Positions 54,628 to 64,000 of a DNA stretch of 64,000 bases are shown here, piece after piece (within the stretch, counting starts at the first letter, position 1; each line of letters opens with the position of its first letter). Position numbers and translations under genes: made by a program. The notes under the pieces were generated by a model, which made no database searches, was not told the DNA's origin, and saw only the letters and a program-made list of their open reading frames with translations. Location of the stretch: assembly GCA_029964075.1 (NCBI GenBank), contig CM057138.1:7248932-7312931 (forward strand), given 5' to 3'. The DNA comes from Patiria pectinifera (taxonomy: Eukaryota; Echinodermata; Asteroidea; Valvatida; Asterinidae).

Positions 54628-55690
54628 GTAAAATTGTTCATTTAATTTAATACCGTGAACTGGTCCCTCACTCTCTGATTATTTTTGCAGAAAAGTGTTG
54701 CAAGTGCAACCTAACTCCACTTTTTTCTTTATATCATCTCAGTGAAAGTCATTTATTGCAAAAATGGCGATAAGATATGAATCTGGGACTGAGAAATATT
54801 CTAATTTTGTTAAGAAATGCTTTAAAAAATTCTTGACTCGCAATAGACGTTTTTCTGCAAAATTGCAGAACTGACTTTATACAACATATTTTTCCATTTT
54901 GGGCTCTTGCACAAGCAACAAGCACTACACTTAACAACATGGACAGTGGATGTTTTTGGGTCTTCTTTTGGGGGGAAATTTTTACTGTGACGAATCTTCG
55001 TCTGTGACTTCATATTCAGGAGACGAGAGTCAAACTTAACGTGCCTATTGTTATCAGTAATTTTGGACTTTAATTCCCTATAAAAAACAATTCTTCAGAG
55101 CCACGAATCATAAAAAAAACCCCAATATTCAGCAATAGTGTTTATTTGCATTCTGCAGCAATCTTGAAAATAGCGCCACCATGTGACTTAATAAAGATAG
55201 TAGAGGGGAACACATTGCCTGGTCGGTGCTGCGTGGAACGCTGTGGAGTCAAATTATTTAAACAACATTTTGAAGGATTTCCAATACAAAAGTGCTTCGT
55301 CCTTGTGTAAATACACTAAAAATTGGCACGACATTTCACATTCACGAGTAAATTCACGCATACATTAAGTTGGCTGGGGTAATGTGCTTGCTACTTGTAT
55401 ACCATGTTCAATATTAACAAGGTTTTGTTTTGGTCACCATGGCAAATGAACTTTTATATTTTTTTTTTTATCAAAACAAGTTCTACTTTCCAACAAAGAA
55501 AAATAAGTCAAATTTGTACCATCTTCCAGTACATGTATTTAGGTATGTCCCTTTTAATCTGTTAATGGTTTGTTTACTTCTTTGGTAAATTATGTAAACA
55601 ACTTATATATTTAATGCAAATTAAATTGATGGATATTCAGTAAATAGTGCATACCGTAGTACAGCTAAATGAGACATTGAGACACTAGGA
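54628..55690. other. Intron downstream of the DDAH-like exon, no gene
   Basis: AT-rich, with no exon recognisable. Confidence 0.5.
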
Positions 55691-56230
55691 GAAGGCACAC
55701 TTGCCACTCTACCCAAGCCAAAGAACCCCCCACCCCCCAGCCAACCTCCGGCCGATAGCCCTGCTGAACAGCATAAAGAAAGATCCTGTCCATCATCACT
55801 CTACGCTGCATCAGAGACAAGATCGACCGCTGCACCGGACCATATCAAAGTGGTTTCAAAAGAGGCAGGAGCTGCGCAGACATTGTATGGGCGCAATGTA
55901 TGCTGACCTCAGTAGTGATGACAAGGGGACTTCCACAAGATGGGCATTGATACATGTCGCGAGCCTTCAATACCATCAAGCGGAAACGCATCCTATTCCT
56001 AGATGTCCTACTTCAAGCAGGCTGCAACGAAGAGGAACTAAGACTAGTAAGATCACTGTTAACAGAGATGAAGCTCGGGGTCTGTCTGGGTCACTGCTGG
56101 CCAAAGAGCCTTATCAGCAACCAGGCATTACCGGTAAGAACGAACTGTGCAACGAAGAACCCCTCTCATCAAAGGTCACAAAGCAAAGAGGGTCAGTGTT
56201 CATGGTGTTAGGCCATCCTACATTGTACGT
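55690..56230 (+). pseudogene. LINE RT N-terminal fragment
   Basis: In shifting frames, LRPIALLNSI, then YQSGFKRGRSCADIVWAQ, then MSRAFNTIKRKRILFLDVLL (motif A region, D changed to S or lost) and a LVRSLLTEMKL helix. The order matches R4/RTE-like reverse transcriptases. At least three frameshifts. Confidence 0.6.
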
Positions 56231-56909
56231 ATGGACCCTGACACACCCACTCGGAGCGCCTTAGACTTTGCTGTTACTGGTTCACAAGTCTACAAACACT
56301 GACAAGGACGACATTGCTGGGTACAATACAAGCTGATCTCAAACGGGCCCCTCCGCACCGCAAGACAACTTCATTGCCTACGGCACCCACGTCGAGACTG
56401 GGTTGCCGAAAACCAACACGAAGGACTTATTGCAACTGCAGGATGTCTTTAATCTGACTACCGCAGCTGCAGTACACAGTATACAGCCAAATACAATAAT
56501 TATTTTTTGAACACTTTCCATGGCAATCATTTTTCTTAAAACGTTGGAGTTTCCTTCCTTGGGTACTTTTCAATGAAAGAACAAGAAAGGAGTAAGCATA
56601 AATTAAAAAAAGTTGCAAAATAATTAACATTTAAAAATGTTTACTGTGAACATTCATGCTTTTCCTGGAAAATTCAGTTGAACCAAGAAGGTGGCAAATT
56701 CCCTGTTGTGTACAGAAATTCCAAAAACCCTATTATTGAAATGTCTTCAGCAGTTCAGCTACGCTACATATGGTACATCTGCAAAATCTTATGACGCAAA
56801 CGTCTCGCATTCACGGTTACTGAGTAGATGTTGGGGGATAACGTCGGCCGATGAAAAAATTCATTTGCGCACCAGTTTTCATCAGTTGTGATAATGTAAA
56901 ATACCATTC

Positions 56910-56915
<6 letters not shown>
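56231..56915. other. No gene recognised
   Basis: AT-rich DNA before the SINE. Nothing supported. Confidence 0.45.
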
Positions 56916-56940
<25 letters not shown>

Positions 56941-57325
56941 TCTTATATAGCGCACATATCTACCAACAATTAGGTAGCCAATGCGCTGGAGAATGTCTAT
57001 TATTAAAGAAAGGTAAAAAAAAGTTGATGAGAAATATGAGACCCATTTTATAGCACCTTGTAATGGTTTTCAAGATGCTGCGGCGCATATTGCAGCCACT
57101 GCCAGAAACCCCCTCTCTTAGCGATAAGTGTTACTGGGTTCTTTAATGTGCATTACACAACACACGGGACCAACAGCTTTACATCCCATCTGAAGGACGA
57201 AGCTATAATAATAAAGTGCCTTGCTCAAGAGCACAAGAACCATGTTCCCACGGTCAGGTTTTGAACCTGATGTACCGTACCACGGCACACGAGTCGAACG
57301 CCATAACCATTAGACCACAGCACCC
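56916..57325 (-). repeat. tRNA-derived SINE, minus strand
   Basis: On the minus strand, 57325 down to 56916: A-box TGGTCTAATGGTTATGGCG near 57318 and B-box AGGTTCAAAACCTGA near 57260. The body contains AAGGCACTTTATTATTATA-like sequence and the tail is (ATT)n at 56910-56939. Full polymerase III promoter layout with a repeat tail. Confidence 0.75.
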
Positions 57326-57659
57326 AACATTCCATAGCATCCCACATTCCAGACTTCAGACCCGTTGTATTTTAAACAAATGGGTCTAGACACTAGACCA
57401 AGCAATGTAAAGAAGCTCTCGGATGTACACGCACCAAACGAACCGGGTAGAGTGGGAAAAGTGCAATTACTAAACATTGTAAGTTGCTTTACTGAGAAAC
57501 CCCCACACACCTGAAGCGTTGACGAAGAAAACAAAATCAAGAGAGTAAATAAAAAAAAACGAGAAAACAAGAACACGTGATCGACAAAAATATGGACAAC
57601 TAGAGGTTGTAGGAACAACCACATGGTGTTGGGCCATGGATTACCGCAAACTTTGCCAC

Positions 57660-58610
57660 ACACATCAACTCAAAATATGCATGTTGAAATCCATGTTTGA
57701 ATTTTTCAACATGCCGCCAGAGGGCGCTCTAACATTTGATGACGTCACCTGTAAAATTTGTGTACAGTACTGCCTAGGCAGACACTGACATCGTTGAAAG
57801 GAAGTTCGCGTCTTCTGCCAATTTCAAATAAAAAGGCACTTCCGGTCTCGACCGGAAGGAAGGGTCACGTGATTTTGCACTTAATACCAAAAATTACGAC
57901 CCTGCAATATTATATCGATTGCCATAAAAAACAAAATCAAATCTGTAGCAGTTGATCTTATATTGATTTTCAAAGATTAAATCTAGAAATCTTTGATTGC
58001 TTGTAATATGATACTTGATGACGTCATTGTGACGTTAATACCAGAAAGTTCAAGAGCTATTTTAACTGTGCTACATGTATATATAGTCAAATCTTGATGA
58101 TATTTATCACGGTTGATTTTTAGCAATTTTTGAAGGTTTAAAAGTCTTTTTATTGTAACTTCCGATCTGATGACGTAATCAATTTTTTTCGCACATAGGT
58201 CTTGTCTGTATTAAGGTCATCATGTACATTAATTTTGAAGCGAATCCTGCAAACTTCGCCACAGACATTGTGATTTTACGCGCACAAGATAAAATGAAGA
58301 GCATGTATTATCATGTCGATTCCCGCAAAATTCAACTCTGGTCTGTCAAGGTTGACTTTATATGGAATTTCAAAGATTAAATCTATTAGACTTTCAAGTG
58401 ATGTCATATGACCCGTGATGACGTCATAATGACATAATTACAAAAAAAGCACATCTTCAGTGGATTGTGCATTCATGTATTGACAAATAAAGTTCATATG
58501 TTTCCAGTTTTCCAAACAGTTCTGGAAACGAATTGTGTCTTGGAGAATAATAATAACATTGAACCCATACAACAAATAGGTGTTGGGCTAAAGCCCAACA
58601 CCTAATAAGA
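57660..58610. repeat. Repeat with internal duplication and terminal hairpin
   Basis: Contains two diverged copies of TTTCAAAGATTAAATCTA followed by GATGACGTCAT (about 57970 and 58375), and ends near a perfect hairpin TAGGTGTTGGGCT (58577-58589) with its complement (58592-58604). AGAGGGCGCT and GATGACGTCA near 57720-57745 have counterparts at about 52780. Family unknown. Confidence 0.45.
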
Positions 58611-60937
58611 TATTTGTTGGCCATTGACTTACACACTGCCTGCTACACACATGTCACCATGTGAGGAATTCCATAGCTGTACAGCACTGGGCAAGAAACA
58701 ACGCTGGAACTGGCTGGTGCGACATCTCATCGGCTGCAGAGTAAACAGATGCAGAGACCATGCAAACCGAGTATTTCTTGCTGGCACATACAGCTCAAGT
58801 ACACCAACTCTAGTCACTTTATCAAATTTGAAACCTCATGTGAATTAACAATGTTATTTTACTATCCCGAAAGTCGTGACTGTAGGCATGAAGCCGTTGG
58901 AAAACAGGTACCGGTAACTGCTTCAGTTACTTCATATATTATTCAAAAATACCTGAGTCAGTTCACCCATTCCTATTGGTCGAGAGCCAATCATGGGGCC
59001 GTGTGTTGTCTTAAATCACTGTTTAAACACCGGCCAGCAGTGTTTTAACTGCGTTGAACCGCACCACATGCGCGCAGTACTGTTAGTTCCACACATGCCA
59101 GCTGTAGCCAGCTGCTTCAGAAAAGCATCATGATCTCCATATAAAAAGGAGACTGCAATGTAGAGTAATTAAACCATGCATGCGACACGCAACATGAGTG
59201 TCCTGAAGCTGAGTAAAACGCAGCATTTTGTCAATTTTTCCACTTTAAAATTTTTTTGAGCAAAAAGGTATAATGTATACTTAAAGTATGAATGGGAATA
59301 ATAATAGGCCCCCTATGGTGGAACATTTTTATGAATGGGAATAATAGACACTTTAGTCTAGCTACCAAGACAAAAGTGAACATTCATTTACACTGTCCAA
59401 GTATTACACAACTTTTTCTTTCTGAGTGCCACAGATAACTTGTGATGTCATGGTCAATCAAAAATAAATATTACTAGCGATGCGCAGATGACATCATCAG
59501 GCTCATCGAGTCTGACCACTGGCCCATGTGTTCAGTTGTTTTTGACCTTGGATAGCTAATTAAAGGCAGTCCGTTGACAATAACAAATTTGTTTGGAGCC
59601 TTCATTAATAATTGCATTTTCATTACACTAAATAACAACGGTAGGCCCTATGGTTTTTGTTTGAATTCTGCAATAAAATACGTCTGTGGGTGAGTTTGTT
59701 TCTGCGTTCAACAGGGGACATTGAACAATAGAGGACAATAGAGTCCCCAATTCCAGAGGGTCCCCAATGTTGAGGTCTTAAAAGTTTAAAGTACAAACAA
59801 AAGAGGGACAATAGGGGGTCCCCAATTGCAGGCAAATACACACTTGTATGTGTGTGAGTGTATAAAGATATCAGTTTGCTGACATCTTGTAAATTTCAAC
59901 ATGTTCAATTTTAAGATGAACCAGTGAGCCCATGGATGCAAACTATTATTGTGCATGTACATGTGCGTGTGCATGTGCGTGTGCATGTGCGTGTGCGTGT
60001 GGGTGTGCATGTGCATGTGCATGTGCATGTGCATGTGCATGTGCATGTGTATGGGCAATTATACATGGTGCTTGGCAACTGGTATAGAGTTAATAAATAC
60101 ATGTAAACTGTACTTTAAGGATGAATTATTTACCTAAATATTACAATGTATTGCAGTAATGTTAGCCAAAATAAGTCTGTGTGCTAAGCTTCACTGAACC
60201 CGAATCATATCATCACAATGTTAGGCATACCCTGGCCTAAAAATATATTGGGAGTTCAATGCAAAAACATGTACACGTAAGGAGACCTGAACAAATTGAG
60301 TAAAGTATTTTGTAAGTGTATGTACGCACATACAGTTTGTGCTCTACTCAACTGAAGTACATGCACATGGTTTATAGTACTGCTACATGTAATAACAATG
60401 TACATGTACAATCAGCAGGGCACATTATTTTGTACACGTGCATTATTTGTGGCATACATGTACATGCAGTCAATATATCTGCTGTGTAGTCTTGCTTTCA
60501 TCTGTCCTTGACACATCCATAGTAATTAATAACTACCATGTACAATGTACATGTACAGGTGCAAAAATGCATTTCCCACCAAATGATAATAGTTGAAAAG
60601 ATCATCAGTGTATAATGTTCTGGTAGAATACTGGTACCTTGAAAATGTGCAGTTTTCTTGTATGTATAGTAATTACGATGTGAATGAATTTCAATGTACA
60701 AAATTTTGTTCCAAGACTCCAGCCATTGGACATGTTGGAGTCTAGATTGATGTGATGACATGATTTCCAATAACTTGCTTTGCATGCATTATGTGCGGCG
60801 CCAATCTGACTTTGACAGCTTGGCTCATAATTTGATGGCTTTATTCACTGCTTAAAATATGTAAAGTCAAGGCAAAAGATAGCTGAGGGGTTGGATGTAA
60901 ACAAACAAGGCTATTGAACGTGTTCTTGTTTTTAAAT
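58611..60937. other. No gene; includes a GTGCAT microsatellite
   Basis: (GTGCAT)n and (GTGCGT)n at 59949-60050. The stretch near 58960 (ATTCCTATTGGTCGAGAGCC) is shared with 23310. ORFs over the microsatellite are by-products. Confidence 0.5.
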
Positions 60938-60939
60938 GG

Positions 60940-63249
60940 GGTAAACTGGGGTAAAAACGCCCGATTTTTAAGTTTTTGTTAAATATCTCGGTACTACTTG
61001 GAGACACCAGGTAATAAATGTGTGGTTTTATGCAATACATGTCTCCTCTATCAGGTGCAAATATAATATCATGGTCATAATATTGATAGGGGGAAATTTT
61101 CCCCCCTTTTTGGAAGGAAGTTTGGCCGGCGTTTTTACCCGGGCCTCGCAAAAACGCTATTTATAATTTATAAAAAATGGCTTTACCACAGGCTTCCCTG
61201 TAGTATAGTCATATTTTTGTAATTAATTTAATATTGAGGGATACTTCATCAAATACAAATAACTTTTCAAACACAACTGGTTAATTATATCTACAAACTT
61301 GATCATTTGAAACAGGTATTTTATGTGGAAGGAAGCGGAACATTAGCGTACATAATTCGCCCATAACAAACTTGTATTGAAAAATCTATTTCAATCTTGT
61401 TCAGCCAAATCATAGTTCCATGTTATTAGGCATGTTTGTATGTTTCTAGCCTTCTGCTGATAACCTTAGGCTTTATCAAAGGAGAACTACGGTACTAAGA
61501 TACGCACATTTCTGTAACAACGAGACAGAGTTCTTAGAGAAAAGAAATGTGTTCGTGGACATGATGGAGAAACTTCTACTCTGTAACCACAAGAAAGAGG
61601 AAATAGCCAACTGGTCATAAAAGACGTACAATTTGAAATCTGTGAGCAATACATAATGAATGAAACACGACCAAAAGAACCACCTCTAGTCTTCAAGATC
61701 ACCTATACACCACTCATCAAAACCCAGCGGCTAACAAAAGTATTGCTGAAAGACTGGCATTTAATTCCAGAACACCTGAAATTATGCAATCCGTTTTTCA
61801 GCGAACCAATTACTGCCTATATAAGGCCAAAAATCTTGAAGGTGTACTTGTCAAATCAAGATTTATCAATAACCAGGAATTGGACTCATTACAAGGTTCA
61901 CAAAAATGTTATTAGATGCACTTATGTGTATCTATGCACTCAAACATTTGACACGACTAATTTAGCCGAATATAAAATACTGGTTTTGGCGTACTACTGA
62001 TGAAGCTCTGCTATTAGAGCATGAGAGCAGAAACCAGTCTAGTTGGGTCTTGGAACCATTTCTAGTCATTTTTACTTATTAAAAGTACACTGAAATCACC
62101 ATAGAGGTGTTATTTTTTTTCTTGAGAAAATGCCATGAGCTCATGATTTCTCTGGCATTCCCTAACAAATGCTAGTCTGAGTACGTTATCCACGGAGCTC
62201 AGACTCCTGTCTAACGTCTGATATATCAAAGCATGCAGATTTATGCGATCTCACGCCTCAGCCAATTGGAGTCGACTTTAGTAAACGTCATTGCATTCCC
62301 AAATCAGGACTACCGGTAAAAGTTTGATTGGTCAATTCGAATGCAGTGTTTTTTAATGCAACAACAGCCGGGCGCGTTATCGCGTAACATGATAACAGAG
62401 TGCGTGACGCAGGGCTTTTTAATCCATTGTCTATGACGCGCAACGGGTGAATGAAGGAAAACCCGATATAGAAAGCGCCCGCTGATTGGTCAAAATCTAG
62501 GAGGTCAAGAGGCGGGGTCTTGCCTAATTAATCAGTGAATCTGCTCACATATCATAGACCCATGGCATTCACCATGGGTCTATTACATAGACTAAACAAA
62601 TGCCAGATTCCTTGCCACTACGTAACGTCAGTTAGTTATACGGCCTACATGTACCTCCCCACTTCACACAATACACTGTTCAATATTTATGTGGTAGGAC
62701 TCTGATAGCTAATACTTACTCATACAACAAACATAATGCTGTAGAAAGTTCTAACAGCGAGGTTTTTGAAGATAAATGAGGCTTCATTTGAGTTTGATGT
62801 CAAGGAAAGTACTGGGCGTTTTTACCCCGAGACCCCTATTTTGCCCAGGGTAAAAACGCCCACTCAAATAAACATTATTAACCAAATATTAAAATAGATT
62901 TTAACATTTTAATCATTTATAATTATGTAATTAACCCTTCTTAATATATATCAACTAAATAATAATAAAAATATCAAATACTTTTTTTTTATAAAATAAT
63001 TTTAAGCGATATAGGCTAAACCTTCGACGGCCATTTTTTCAAACTTTTTTTTAAATAATTTTTTCAACAGCACCTATGTACCCTTCAAATATGTTAATGA
63101 ATTTAATTCTTGTAATTATTAGTTTTTATCCACAGTGTACTTATTAAAAATATATTCCATTGAATAATTCATCTTGTCATTTTTTACTAGCAGTGGAAAC
63201 AAGTCAAGTGGGCGTTTTTACCCCCTGGGCGTTTTACCCCAGTTTACCC
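60940..63249. mobile_element. DNA element with GGGTAAACTGGGGTAAAA ends, 2.3 kb
   Basis: Left end GGGTAAACTGGGGTAAAA (60940) and right end complementary, TTTTACCCCAGTTTACCC ending at 63249. GGGCGTTTTTACCC words repeat near both ends (for example 61128, 62815, 63210). No target duplication is evident. It contains a Penelope-like fragment and a copy of the repeat seen at 51102-51403, with a hairpin TAGACCCATGG/CCATGGGTCTA at about 62557-62583. Confidence 0.6.
61459..62010 (+). pseudogene. Penelope-like element, C-terminal fragment
   Basis: Two frames: RYAHFCNNETEFLEKRNVF with a following helical segment, then PPLVFKITYTPLI, LLKDWHLIPEHLKLCNPFFS and ITAYIRPKILKVYL. This is the linker region after the reverse transcriptase in Penelope-like elements. 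A stop at 61617 and a frameshift divide it. The GIY-YIG nuclease is not recognisable. Confidence 0.6.
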
Positions 63250-63479
63250 TACCTGTACATAGTTAAAACAATCAAAATGCTTAATTTTGGCAATCTGTAG
63301 ATGAACGTGTTGGTACATGTACCGGTAAGTTGCTTATTTTGGATGACATGAAAACTGATTGACTGTAAACTTCAATTGTGGAGCAATAATAAATTTATCA
63401 AAACTATTCTTTGTAATTGTCATGGCAATTTATTCAAAAACTTTTGTAAATCAGTATTTTTTTTAATAGGCACATTATA

Positions 63480-64000
63480 TAGAAATAGGCCCATAGAGAG
63501 AGGACAAGAGAACAAACAGGATTCAGGAAGGGATATTCAACCATGAACCATGCCACTTAAAAACCAGATCATAGAGAAGATGAACGAATACAAACTACTA
63601 CTATTGGCTTTGTCGACTTCGAAAAAGCGTTCGATCCCATAGAACATCCGGCCATGTTTAGATCATTATGAAATATAGGAATAAATGAAAACAACCTCAA
63701 CATCCTGGAAGATGTGTATACATACATGTACACAGATGCAACAACTAAAACTCACTTACATGTACTGGTAGATAGTGAAATATCAACCGAGATCAAGATA
63801 CCGGTGTCAAGAGGTGTTTGCCAAGGTGACCCATTGTCCCCCAAACACTACAGCACAACTCTTGAAGAAGTTTTCAAGAAAACAGAGATGGATGAAGAGG
63901 CAGGAGGGAATCAACATCGATTGAGAATCATCAAACCTTAGATTCGCTGATGATGTGGCCATATTCTCAGACTCCATCAAAAGCCTAGAAAGACAACTGA
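63480..64000 (+). pseudogene. LINE RT fragment running off the window
   Basis: VDFEKAFDPIEHPAMFRSL (motif A) near 63610-63665, then ILEDVYTYMYTDATTKTHLH, RGVCQGDPLSPK and, in another frame at 63940, RFADDVAIFSDSIKSLERQL (catalytic FADD). Stops and shifts show decay. Resembles an RTE-like or related LINE; continues beyond 64000. Confidence 0.75.

Noticed and set aside
59786..60137. Met-His and Cys-Thr repeat ORFs
   Set aside because: By-products of the GTGCAT/GTGCGT microsatellite.

Overview
This is animal nuclear DNA. It has long introns with GT/AG borders, a dense and diverse load of transposable elements, and many minisatellites. Two host loci, both on the + strand, anchor it. The first is the 3' part of NUP188, a nuclear pore scaffold gene (ten terminal exons, 693-18122). 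The second is a dimethylarginine dimethylaminohydrolase (DDAH) locus with two first modules: a conventional one split over two exons (33920-34077 and 47557-47713) and a divergent one in a single exon (54274-54627). The conserved NUP188 and DDAH, the abundant ACATGTACATGT and ACCGGT words, and the mix of CR1/L2, RTE and R4-like LINEs, Gypsy, BEL/Pao, Penelope-like elements, hAT, Helitrons and tRNA-derived SINEs suggest a marine invertebrate. An echinoderm, hemichordate or cephalochordate is most likely; a mollusc is not excluded. The species cannot be fixed from the sequence.

Layout. 1-442 is a Helitron 3' end. 693-18122 is NUP188. One of its introns holds a nested TE stack (2390-8720) and another holds a 41-bp minisatellite (11463-13785) that repeats the exon's own splice donor. 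18.1-33.0 kb is intergenic: a hAT element with GGACTC arrays and a perfect 8-bp target duplication (18999-19663), a Gypsy-type integrase scrap, MITEs, the second copy of a 1.9-kb DNA element (23639-25614), a BEL/Pao integrase remnant, a decayed Gypsy pol (28.4-32.4 kb) and an L2-like LINE end. 33.9-47.7 kb is DDAH exon 1, a 13.5-kb intron and exon 2. That intron holds a second hAT element (34146-36486), a 17-bp satellite (36704-38165), an RTE LINE split by a 2.7-kb terminal-inverted-repeat element (40334-43051), another LINE split by two nested hAT-like elements, a 43-bp minisatellite and a SINE. 47.7-54.2 kb holds a 26-bp GC-rich array inside an inverted-repeat element, an R4-like LINE scrap and a second Helitron end. 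54.3-64 kb holds the DDAH-like exon, LINE RT scraps, a SINE, a Penelope-like fragment inside a GGGTAAAC-ended DNA element, and another LINE running off the edge.

The strongest candidate for something undescribed is the 40334-43051 element. It has about 140-bp inverted repeats starting AGTAGT and a perfect 5-bp target duplication inside an RTE reverse transcriptase. Its decayed genes include a TFIIB-like zinc-ribbon/cyclin protein, a lysine-rich protein with two SAP-like segments and a short peptide with PPSY and PSAP motifs. It looks like a small Polinton-like or virus-derived element, but no polymerase, integrase or capsid is visible. Almost every non-host ORF in the window is a broken transposon relic. 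The two host genes look intact as far as they are covered, except that no DDAH exon after the second is recognisable here.
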